7,536 nt of DNA from positions 1-7,536 of the forward strand of contig JACQAX010000108.1 of assembly GCA_016194795.1 (NCBI GenBank), in the 5' to 3' direction. The translations under genes and the position numbers were made by a program. This stretch comes from Deltaproteobacteria bacterium. GTDB lineage: Bacteria > Bdellovibrionota > UBA1018 > UBA923. Positions 1-5,635 of this stretch are shown piece after piece (positions within the stretch are counted from its first letter, which is position 1; each line of letters begins with the position of its first letter). The notes beneath the pieces were generated by a model, which was not told where the DNA came from, made no database searches, and worked only from the letters and a program-made list of their open reading frames with translations.

Positions 1-1215
1 CTCAAGGCCAGGGGCCTCACCGACGACGACATCAAGAAGATCGAAGCCGCCCTCCCGGGCGTCTTCACCCTCGAGCAGGCCTTCGGTGCGCACGTCCTCG
101 GCGCCGGCAAGGACCTCCTGGGTCTCGGCTTCACGCAAGCCCAGATCGACGAAGCGAACGTCGTCATCTGCGGCCGCATGACGCTCGAAGGCGCTCCGCT
201 GCTGAAGCCGGAACACCTTCCGGTCTTCGACTGCGCCAACAAGTGCGGCAAGGGCGAACGCTACATCCAGCCCCTGGGCCACGTGCGCATGATGGGCGCG
301 GCTCAGCCGTTCCTCAGCGGCGCGATCTCGAAGACGGTCAATCTGCCGAACGAGGCGACCGTCGAAGAGATCTCGGAGATCTACCTCGAGTCGTGGAAGC
401 TCGGGCTCAAGGCCGTCGCGCTCTATCGCGACGGTTGCAAGCTCAGCCAGCCGCTCAGCTCGTCGGGCTCTTCGGACAAGAAGGAAGCCAAGAAGGCCGA
501 AGCCGCACCTGTGGCACTCGCCGCCGTCGCGAACCCGGCTCCGTCCCGCCACGAACGCCGTCGCCTGCCACGCAAGCGTGGCGGCTTCACGGTCGAGGCG
601 AAGGTCGCAGGCCACAAAGTGTACCTGCGCACCGGCGAGTATGAAGACGGCACCTTGGGCGAGATCTTCATCGACATGCACAAGGAAGGCGCCGCCTTCC
701 GCAGCATGCTCAACTGCCTGGCGATCGCGGTGAGCCTCGGTCTGCAGCACGGCGTGCCGCTCGAGGAGTTCGTCGACGTGTTCACCTTCACGCGGTTCGA
801 GCCGCAGGGTATGGTCGACCACCCGAACATCAAGACGGCGACGTCGGTCGTGGACTTCATCTTCCGCGTCCTCGGCATGGAATACCAGGGTCGTACCGAC
901 TTCGTGCACGTGAAGCCCGAAGAGCTGGTGACGACCTCGGGTCCGGCGAACCTCGGGCCCGGCACCACGGGCATCGCGACGGTTGCCGAAGCGACCAAGC
1001 ACGAAGATGAGGCGCAGACCTCGATCTTCGCGGCCGAGAACGACAAGCGCACGACCAAGGGGTCGGGTCTTGCGACGGGCGCGAACATCCTGAGCAAGCA
1101 CCTGCAAGACATGCAGAGCGACGCTCCTTTCTGCAACCAGTGCGGCCACACGACGATCCGCAACGGCGCTTGCTACAAGTGCCTCAACTGCGGCAACTCG
1201 ATGGGGTGTAGCTGA
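1..1215 (+). CDS. nrdJ: Vitamin B12-dependent (class II) ribonucleotide reductase, C-terminal 404 residues (5' truncated by window edge)
   Basis: This cytoplasmic enzyme reduces ribonucleotides to deoxyribonucleotides using adenosylcobalamin as radical source, so it supplies DNA precursors with or without oxygen. The reading frame is open from base 1, so the N-terminus and the catalytic barrel motifs lie upstream of the window. Visible residues 78-82 hold DCANKCG, and around 110-146 come ISKTVNLPNEAT and GLKAVALYRDGCK, conserved in B12-dependent RNRs. A low-complexity Ser/Lys/Ala/Glu/Pro linker follows (about 150-187). Next is a TSCPD-type domain (about 187-299, with RRRLPRKRGGFT, DGTLGEIFI and the FTFTRFEPQGMV region). 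A second poorly conserved linker leads to a terminal zinc-ribbon-like module with Cys378, 381, 391, 394, 397 and 403. C-terminal cysteines of this kind in class II RNRs are thought to re-reduce the active site; that role here is inferred. A strong intrinsic terminator follows the stop codon. Confidence 0.95.
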   Translation, partial: LKARGLTDDDIKKIEAALPGVFTLEQAFGAHVLGAGKDLLGLGFTQAQIDEANVVICGRMTLEGAPLLKPEHLPVFDCANKCGKGERYIQPLGHVRMMGAAQPFLSGAISKTVNLPNEATVEEISEIYLESWKLGLKAVALYRDGCKLSQPLSSSGSSDKKEAKKAEAAPVALAAVANPAPSRHERRRLPRKRGGFTVEAKVAGHKVYLRTGEYEDGTLGEIFIDMHKEGAAFRSMLNCLAIAVSLGLQHGVPLEEFVDVFTFTRFEPQGMVDHPNIKTATSVVDFIFRVLGMEYQGRTDFVHVKPEELVTTSGPANLGPGTTGIATVAEATKHEDEAQTSIFAAENDKRTTKGSGLATGANILSKHLQDMQSDAPFCNQCGHTTIRNGACYKCLNCGNSMGCS

Positions 1216-1244
1216 TTTTCTAGCTCAAGAATCCACAACCACTT

Positions 1245-1283
1245 AAAGAGCCCGGGCACCGCAAGGCGCCCGGGCTTTTTTTT
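1245..1283 (+). terminator. Rho-independent terminator after nrdJ
   Basis: A perfect 9-bp GC-rich stem, AGCCCGGGC (1249-1257) with GCCCGGGCT (1268-1276), has a 10-nt loop. It is followed by eight consecutive T residues (1276-1283). A-rich bases before the stem can pair with the T tract and lengthen it. It begins about 30 nt after the nrdJ stop and separates nrdJ from the next gene on the same strand. Confidence 0.95.
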
Positions 1284-1285
1284 CA

Positions 1286-1294
1286 TGTTATGAT
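1286..1294 (+). promoter_or_regulatory. Extended -10 promoter for the SDR gene, predicting a leaderless mRNA
   Basis: The sequence TGTTATGAT (1286-1294) matches the extended -10 pattern TGn plus a 5/6 match to TATAAT. No good -35 hexamer lies at the usual distance, because that position is occupied by the terminator stem; extended -10 promoters can work without one. A start point 7-9 bases downstream falls at A1301 or A1303, and A1303 is the first base of the proposed ATG. Promoter activity is inferred from the sequence only. Confidence 0.5.
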
Positions 1295-1302
1295 TGCAGC
1301 AC

Positions 1303-2244
1303 ATGGCAGGAAAAATCCTCATCGCCGGGGGAAGCGGCTTCATCGGCTCGACCATCGCCAGCGCGCTCTGGAAGGCCGAGCGCGACGTCGCGGTGCTGTC
1401 CCGCCACCCGAACGACGCGCGGGCGCGGCTGGCCGGCATCGAGATCGATTACGTGCGCGGCGACGTCCGCGAGCCGAAGTCGCTCTCGAAAGCATTGAAG
1501 GGCATCGAGACGATCATCAGCTGCGTGCAGTTTCCGAATCATCCCGTCGAGAACCCCCGCAAGGGTTACACCTACGAGAAGATCGACGGCGAAGGCACGC
1601 GCAACCTCGTCGAGGCCGCGCGCGAGGCGGGCGGAGTGAAGCGTTTCATCTATCTCAGCGGCGCGGGCGTTCGTCAGGGCCGCCCCCGGCTCGCTCACGA
1701 GCCATGGTTTCGGGCCAAGCTCATGGCCGAGCACGCCGTCATCGAGAGCGGCGTCGCCTACACCATTTTCCGCCCCTCTTGGGTCTACGGGCGCGACGAT
1801 CGCAGCCTCAACCGCTTCGTCGACTTCGCGCGCACGATGCCGTTCGTGCCGGTCATCGGCGACGGTGACAATCGCGTCCAGCCTCTCTTCATCATGGACC
1901 TCGTGCGTTACGTGATCGCGGCCATCGACTCGCCCCGGGCGCGAAACCGGATTTACGAGCTTGGCGGCCCCGAAACCCTGTCCATGAACGAGATCGTGCG
2001 AACGATCCTCAAAACGCTCGGCAAGGACAAGCGCATCGTCCACCACCCGAAGTGGTTCATGAAGCTCGCGTCGCTGCCCATGCAGGCGCTCAAGGCCCCG
2101 CCGCTCAGCCCCCAGGCCATCGAGTTCATCACGATGGAGGAGCTGGTCGACAATCGCGAAGCGCTCGCCGATCTCGAGCTCCCGCTCACCAGGCTCGCCG
2201 ACGCGCTGGCGACCTACCTCACGCCTGTTCCAGGTGGACCGTAA
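1303..2244 (+). CDS. Atypical SDR / NAD(P)-binding epimerase-like protein (NDUFA9-like)
   Basis: This 313-residue protein belongs to the extended/atypical short-chain dehydrogenase superfamily, closest in appearance to the complex I NDUFA9-like and NmrA-like group. The N-terminus is a Rossmann nucleotide-binding loop (AGGSGFIG, residues 8-15, Gly9, Gly12, Gly15). It is followed by a GD motif (about 53-54) and YLSGAG (about 117-122), the usual strand before the active site. At the YxxxK position the sequence is WFRAK (Trp135, Lys139), so the catalytic tyrosine is replaced. The FRPSWVYG motif (about 158-165) and the later GDGDNRVQPLFI region are typical of the substrate half. The ATG at 1303 is chosen because it places the Rossmann strand at the usual distance; an in-frame TTG at 1294 would add only three residues. 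Neither has a Shine-Dalgarno sequence, which agrees with a leaderless message. The substrate is unknown, and a non-catalytic quinone/NAD-linked or scaffold role is possible. Confidence 0.85.
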   Translation: MAGKILIAGGSGFIGSTIASALWKAERDVAVLSRHPNDARARLAGIEIDYVRGDVREPKSLSKALKGIETIISCVQFPNHPVENPRKGYTYEKIDGEGTRNLVEAAREAGGVKRFIYLSGAGVRQGRPRLAHEPWFRAKLMAEHAVIESGVAYTIFRPSWVYGRDDRSLNRFVDFARTMPFVPVIGDGDNRVQPLFIMDLVRYVIAAIDSPRARNRIYELGGPETLSMNEIVRTILKTLGKDKRIVHHPKWFMKLASLPMQALKAPPLSPQAIEFITMEELVDNREALADLELPLTRLADALATYLTPVPGGP

Positions 2245-3091
2245 AGCCCTTCGGCATCTCGACGCCCGCCGCGTCCAGAGCGAGCTTCGAGCGCACGCGC
2301 AGCTCGCGTGCCACCGCCCAGCGGCTGTGCGGCTCGGTCTTGGCGACCAGCTCGAGCATCATGTGGTCGGTCGCGAAGCCCACGATCCCGATGAACTCGG
2401 GCCGCGTGCGCAGCTCTTCTTTCCACTTCGGGTCGTTCTCGAGCTCTTGAGCCACCTTCGTGAGCACCTCGCCGGCCTTCTTGATGTCGGTCGCGTAGCC
2501 CAGCGGGATGTCGACGACGGCGGTTGCGAACTCGTAGGTCATGTTGCTCACCGATTTGATTTCGCCGTTGGGGATCACGTGCAACGTGCCGTCGCCGTCG
2601 CGGATCGCGGTCACGCGAAGCTCCATCCGCTCGACCGAGCCCGAAAGCCCCGAGTTGATCTTGATCACGTCGCCGACGCGGATCTGGTCTTCCATGAGCA
2701 GGAAGAAGCCGGAGATCACGTCCTTCACGAGACTCTGCGCGCCGAAGCCGACCGCGACGCCCGCGATGCCGGCGCCGGTGAGAAACGGCGTGATGTCGAG
2801 CCCGCACTCACGAAGCACCATGAGGATCGCGATGCCGAATAGAGCCACGCGCATCGTCGTGTCGACAAGCTTCACGAGCGTCGCCAGCCTCTTCTCACGT
2901 TCGTGGGCATGCTTGTCGCGCGGATCGTGACGTTTCTGCGCCACGTCGAGAATGCGGCGGCTCAGCATGCGGATCAACTTGGCACAAATGAAGACGATCG
3001 CTATGATGACAGCAACCTTGAGCGCGCGTTCGACGATGAGCTCGATCCAGGCGCGACGGTTGAGGAAGAGGGCTGAGATATGTTCGTCCAT
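2219..3091 (-). CDS. MscS-family small-conductance mechanosensitive channel
   Basis: This 290-residue inner-membrane channel would open under membrane tension to release solutes during osmotic downshock. Hydrophobic segments lie at about 23-43 and 72-93. The third, pore-lining helix begins near residue 107 and carries the family signature GIAGVAVGFGAQSLVKD, followed by ISGFFLLMEDQIRVGDVI at the start of the beta domain. A soluble alpha/beta vestibule domain fills the rest (about 190-290), including HVIPNGEI. The length fits the short E. coli MscS type (286 aa). I chose the ATG at 3091 over the one at 3097 because GAAGGA (3102-3097) lies 5 nt upstream of it but overlaps the earlier ATG. The 3' end overlaps the convergent SDR gene by 26 bp, and the start overlaps the divergent DUF192 gene. 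The ion preference cannot be read from the sequence. Confidence 0.95.
   Translation of the reverse strand: MDEHISALFLNRRAWIELIVERALKVAVIIAIVFICAKLIRMLSRRILDVAQKRHDPRDKHAHEREKRLATLVKLVDTTMRVALFGIAILMVLRECGLDITPFLTGAGIAGVAVGFGAQSLVKDVISGFFLLMEDQIRVGDVIKINSGLSGSVERMELRVTAIRDGDGTLHVIPNGEIKSVSNMTYEFATAVVDIPLGYATDIKKAGEVLTKVAQELENDPKWKEELRTRPEFIGIVGFATDHMMLELVAKTEPHSRWAVARELRVRSKLALDAAGVEMPKGFTVHLEQA
2979..3007 (+). promoter_or_regulatory. Candidate sigma70 promoter for the DUF192 gene, inside the MscS coding sequence
   Basis: A -35 TTGGCA (2979-2984) and a -10 TATGAT (3002-3007), each a 5/6 match, are separated by the optimal 17 nt. Transcription would begin near 3014 and give a leader of about 66 nt before the ATG at 3080. 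This is the best-formed promoter in the window, though it lies inside the coding sequence of the divergent gene. Confidence 0.5.
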
Positions 3092-3571
3092 AGGCATCCT
3101 TCAAGTGTTTTCGCGTTCCTGCCGTGGCTCGCGTTCTGGGGCCAGGCCGGTGCGCGTCTACCCGATTATGCGCATCTTACCACCGCCGTGGCAACCGACT
3201 CGAAATGCAAACAAGTCGTAAAAACTTTCCGCACGACGTTGGTGCGTACCCCCGCGTCGCGCGCCAAGGGCCTGGGAGGCCGCAACACGCCGCTTGCCGC
3301 CGACGAAGGGATGCTCTTCGTATTCGACCACCCCGAACGCGTGTCGTTCTGGATGAAGGACACCCTCATCCCGCTCGAGCTGGCGCTTTTCGACGCCAAA
3401 GGCATGCTCAATGATCTCTTCGAGATGCCCGTCGAGAAGGATCCCAACGATCCGCAGCGAAACTACGTGGCGACGAAGCCGGTGTTGAGCGCGCTGGAGC
3501 TGGCGCCCTCGACGCTCAAGAGCATCGAGACGAAGAAGCTCGTCCTATGCTTCGAGACGCAGGTACGTTGA
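3080..3571 (+). CDS. Secreted DUF192 family protein
   Basis: This 163-residue protein has a likely Sec signal peptide: MFVHRH, then a hydrophobic stretch rich in Phe, Trp and Leu, with a possible cleavage after AGA at residue 25. The rest, about 45-160, is one DUF192 domain (PF02643). It shows the family pattern in order: RAKGLGGR, DEGMLFVFDHP, VSFWMKDTLIPLELALFD, and a SALELAP motif near the end. The biochemical role of DUF192 proteins is unknown; many are exported. The ATG at 3080 has AGAGGG (3067-3072) 7 nt upstream, which supports this start although it lies within the divergent MscS gene. The two coding regions overlap by 12 bp at their 5' ends. The stop is followed at once by a 15-bp palindrome. 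Family assignment is firm; function is not known. Confidence 0.9.
   Translation: MFVHRHPSSVFAFLPWLAFWGQAGARLPDYAHLTTAVATDSKCKQVVKTFRTTLVRTPASRAKGLGGRNTPLAADEGMLFVFDHPERVSFWMKDTLIPLELALFDAKGMLNDLFEMPVEKDPNDPQRNYVATKPVLSALELAPSTLKSIETKKLVLCFETQVR
3165..3194 (-). promoter_or_regulatory. Candidate sigma70 promoter for the MscS gene, inside the DUF192 coding sequence
   Basis: On the minus strand a -35 TTGCCA (3194-3189, 5/6 match) and a -10 CATAAT (3170-3165, 5/6 match) are separated by 18 nt. The predicted start point near 3158 would leave a 5' untranslated leader of about 67 nt before the ATG at 3091. The promoter lies inside the oppositely oriented DUF192 gene because the two genes leave no intergenic space. 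It is predicted from sequence only. Confidence 0.4.
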
Positions 3572-3574
3572 GCG

Positions 3575-3589
3575 CTCAGTTAAACTGAG
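3575..3589. repeat. 15-bp perfect palindrome in the intergenic region
   Basis: CTCAGTT (3575-3581) and AACTGAG (3583-3589) are exact inverted copies around one A. No T tract follows and the loop would be very tight, so it does not look like an intrinsic terminator. Its symmetry suits a dimeric regulator's operator. It begins 4 bp after the DUF192 stop and about 165 bp before the -10 element of the next operon. Confidence 0.5.
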
Positions 3590-3651
3590 ATTACTGGCGA
3601 GATCCCAAAGTGTCGAAGACGTTTACTCGTGAGTTAAAAAACCGACGATGC

Positions 3652-3663
3652 TTGGAAGCCTGC
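3652..3663 (+). repeat. Direct repeat copy 1, TTGGAA(G)CCTGC
   Basis: This 12-nt sequence recurs at 3712-3723 with one mismatch (G to T at position 7). The two starts are exactly 60 bp apart. It lies in the intergenic region before the small secreted protein operon, where a regulator might bind. No binding protein is known. Confidence 0.4.
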
Positions 3664-3711
3664 GCTTAAACGCAAAAAATTCGCCCGCAGTATCGACGTC
3701 TTGCGAGCTGA

Positions 3712-3723
3712 TTGGAATCCTGC
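3712..3723 (+). repeat. Direct repeat copy 2, TTGGAA(T)CCTGC
   Basis: This is the second copy of the 12-nt repeat first seen at 3652-3663. It ends 17 nt before the -10 element at 3741 and so covers the position where a -35 hexamer would sit. A protein bound here could either recruit or block RNA polymerase; this is inferred from position only. Confidence 0.4.
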
Positions 3724-3737
3724 AGCGGCACGCCGAT

Positions 3738-3746
3738 TGCTATTAT
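3738..3746 (+). promoter_or_regulatory. Extended -10 promoter of the small secreted protein / regulator operon
   Basis: TGCTATTAT (3738-3746) is TGn plus a 5/6 match to TATAAT. No clear -35 lies at 16-18 nt; the place is taken by the second direct repeat copy. A start near A3754 would place the ribosome binding site GGAG (3755-3758) almost at the very 5' end of the mRNA, giving a leader of about 14 nt. Confidence 0.5.
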
Positions 3747-3767
3747 TCCGTGCAGGAGAGACAAACC

Positions 3768-4103
3768 ATGAAAAAGATTTTGATGCCGACACTGCCCCTG
3801 CTTCTGATGATGGCCCTCAACGCGCAAGCGGGAACGGCCGCGGCCGACCGCACCGATGCGAAGGATCTGATGGCCAAGGCGCTCAGCGGCTTCGTCGCGA
3901 TGAACGGAGCGGCGAACCTCGCTGCCGCCAAGGTCATCCACGAGCCCGCCGCGAAATACGTGGCGCTCGCTTCGGGAGACGATGACAACGACCAGGACCA
4001 CGACAAACGCGGCAACGGCCTCACGGGCGGCGGCAGCGGCAGCTGCTCCTCGGCCTCGGCAACGTATAGCGGCGACGGAAAGGGCCTCACCTTCGTCGAA
4101 TGA
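3768..4103 (+). CDS. Small secreted protein with Asp-rich and Gly/Ser-rich C-terminal region, function unknown
   Basis: I do not recognise this 111-residue protein. It has a clear Sec signal peptide: MKK, a Leu/Met-rich hydrophobic core, and a likely cleavage after AQA at residue 21. The mature part starts with an Ala-rich, probably helical segment (about 27-68). This is followed by an acidic tract DDDNDQDHD (71-79), a dibasic KRGNG, a Gly/Ser run containing the only cysteine (Cys93), and the terminus SGDGKGLTFVE. The acidic tract might bind calcium, but it is not a standard EF-hand. The ATG at 3768 is chosen because GGAG (3755-3758) lies 9 nt upstream and the signal peptide begins there; an in-frame ATG at 3648 has no ribosome site and precedes the promoter. 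The stop overlaps the next gene's start in ATGA, so the two are probably translationally coupled. It could be an exported signal, a precursor peptide or an envelope protein. Confidence 0.8.
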   Translation: MKKILMPTLPLLLMMALNAQAGTAAADRTDAKDLMAKALSGFVAMNGAANLAAAKVIHEPAAKYVALASGDDDNDQDHDKRGNGLTGGGSGSCSSASATYSGDGKGLTFVE

Positions 4104-5635
4104 GCACCGGTAACCGTACTCTAGACAGCATCTCACGCATCGAAGGCCTGCTCGTACACGGGTCAGTGGCTGCCGCCCGTGCCGAGCTCGTCGAGCTGTG
4201 CAAAACGCGCGTGCCCCGCGAACAGCTGGCCACGGTCGCCAACCTCGCCCGCCGCGCGTTCATGCCGGACAAGTCGCTGCGCCTTCTCCACGGAGTGGTG
4301 CGTCCGCCCTCGAACGCCAGGAAGGTGCTCAAAGCCACGGACGCCGAAAAGGCCGAGTACGCCGGCGCTCTCATCTATGTGGGCGCCAACGAGGAAGCCC
4401 TCAAGCTTCTCGCCGAGATCGATCGCAAGGCCCATCCCATCGCCGATTTGTTCGAAGCCTTCGCGCGCTCGCGCACCTGGGACTTCGACGGCGCGATCGC
4501 GCCGCTCGAGAGCCACGCGTCCAATCCGAACGTCAACGAGGTCGGCCGCCTCCGCGGCCGCTTCGAGTTCGCCGCGGCCCTCGTCGACGGCCGCATCGAC
4601 TTCGAGCGCGCCGCCGGCCTGCTCGAGGAGCTCCTCGCCGAAACTGGCTCCGACCGCTTCCGCATCATCCACAAAGACTCGCTCCTGCTCTTTGCCCAGT
4701 GCCGCATCTTCCAGAAGAAGTGGAGCCTGGCCACCGAGTGCCTCGACAAGCTTGCCCGGCTCAGCGAGGCGGACCACGACCCCGTTTTCTCGCTGCTCAC
4801 CGAGAAATGGCGCTCTATCCTCGTGATCGCGCGCCGGCCCGAGTCGCCCGAGGCGAACGAGGCGCTGCGCGAGCTTCGCCGCACGCGCGAACGCCTGATC
4901 GAAGCGCGCCGCTACGAAGACGCGCGCTCCTGCGACTACCACGAGGCCGTGCTTCGAAACGACGACAAGCTCATGGCGCGCCTGTATTTCGGAACGTCGT
5001 ATCCCGCGTTCAAAAAGCGCGTGCGCGAGCACATCTCCGACCCGTCCCGCCTCATGGGCGCTTACGAATGGCCGCTCCTGCGCGGCAGCCGCCCCGAGAC
5101 CACCATCAACGTGGTCGACGGCACGCATCGCGCCGGCGGCCCCCGGCTCAAGAACGGCGACCTGCCGCAGCGCCTGCTGCAGATCCTCTCACTCGACTTC
5201 TATCGGCCTTTGCACGGCGCCGAACTCCACGAACGCCTGTATCCGGGCGAGCACTTCAACCCCGACACGTCGCCCGACAAGCTCCACCAGGCGCTGCGCC
5301 GGTTGCGCGCCTGGATCCGCCATAGCAAGCTCCCGCTCGAGGTCGTCGAAAGCGGAAGCTTCTATCGCCTCGTCGCCCGCGAGCCGGTCGCGCTGCGCGT
5401 TCGCGAGGACTCCGCCAAGACTCTCCACGTGGCGTCGGCCACCGAAGCCCGCGTCCACACCTACGGCACGCTCCTTCGCGGCAAGTTCGCCGAGCGCAAC
5501 TTTTCGGCGAGCGACGCGGCCGGCGTGCTCGGCACCTCGTCGCGCTCGACGGTCCGCTACCTCGCGGCGCTGCGCGACCTCGGCCTGATCGGCCAGGTGA
5601 AGTCAGGCCCGCGCACGCATTACCGCCTGAAATAG
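4100..5635 (+). CDS. Helical-repeat (TPR-like) protein with two C-terminal winged-helix domains, putative transcriptional regulator
   Basis: This 511-residue cytoplasmic protein has no signal peptide or membrane segment. Residues about 10-300 are almost all helical and Ala/Leu/Glu/Arg-rich, in pairs of helices like degenerate tetratricopeptide repeats (for example ALIYVGANEEALKLLAEID and LFAQCRIFQKKWSLATECLD). Residues about 352-426 look like an OmpR/BTAD-type winged helix: QRLLQILSLDF, LHGAELHERLYPG, then HQALRRLRAWIR as recognition helix and a wing ending SGSFYRLVA. Residues about 452-511 form a second, MarR/ArsR-like winged helix: FSASDAAGVLG, SRSTVRYLAALRDLGLI and a wing ending RTHYRLK. 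The start codon overlaps the stop of the secreted protein gene (ATGA), and there is no well-placed ribosome site, so translation probably depends on coupling. The architecture suggests a regulator that senses a peptide or protein through its repeats. That the sensed partner is the upstream product is a hypothesis. The 3' end overlaps the convergent permease gene by 33 bp. Confidence 0.8.
   Translation: MSTGNRTLDSISRIEGLLVHGSVAAARAELVELCKTRVPREQLATVANLARRAFMPDKSLRLLHGVVRPPSNARKVLKATDAEKAEYAGALIYVGANEEALKLLAEIDRKAHPIADLFEAFARSRTWDFDGAIAPLESHASNPNVNEVGRLRGRFEFAAALVDGRIDFERAAGLLEELLAETGSDRFRIIHKDSLLLFAQCRIFQKKWSLATECLDKLARLSEADHDPVFSLLTEKWRSILVIARRPESPEANEALRELRRTRERLIEARRYEDARSCDYHEAVLRNDDKLMARLYFGTSYPAFKKRVREHISDPSRLMGAYEWPLLRGSRPETTINVVDGTHRAGGPRLKNGDLPQRLLQILSLDFYRPLHGAELHERLYPGEHFNPDTSPDKLHQALRRLRAWIRHSKLPLEVVESGSFYRLVAREPVALRVREDSAKTLHVASATEARVHTYGTLLRGKFAERNFSASDAAGVLGTSSRSTVRYLAALRDLGLIGQVKSGPRTHYRLK

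Noticed and set aside
423..1163. 246-codon open frame on the minus strand
   Set aside because: It is antisense to nrdJ, whose protein sequence is clearly recognisable. The translation is low-complexity with no family match.
1294..1302. TTG start for the SDR gene
   Set aside because: It adds only Met-Gln-His, overlaps the -10 element by one base and has no ribosome site. ATG at 1303 fits the family N-terminus.
1288..2046. 252-codon open frame on the minus strand
   Set aside because: It is antisense to the clear SDR gene and would start within it. There is no motif or ribosome site.
3661..3680. Hairpin-like TGCG..CGCA followed by an A tract, a possible minus-strand terminator
   Set aside because: The stem is only 4 bp with a mismatch, the A tract would make it a terminator only for a minus-strand transcript, and no minus-strand gene ends here.
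3648..3767. Longer N-terminus for the small secreted protein, starting at ATG 3648
   Set aside because: It lacks a ribosome site, would bury the signal peptide 40 residues inside, and includes the promoter. The ATG at 3768 has GGAG 9 nt upstream.
4489..4504. 16-bp perfect palindrome CGGCGCGATCGCGCCG
   Set aside because: It lies in the middle of the regulator coding sequence and is made of GC-rich codons. Palindromes of this sort are expected at this base composition.
4163..5128. 321-codon open frame on the minus strand
   Set aside because: It lies fully opposite the winged-helix gene. Its translation is a low-complexity Ala/Arg/Glu/Val sequence with no recognisable motif, typical of antisense frames in high-GC DNA.
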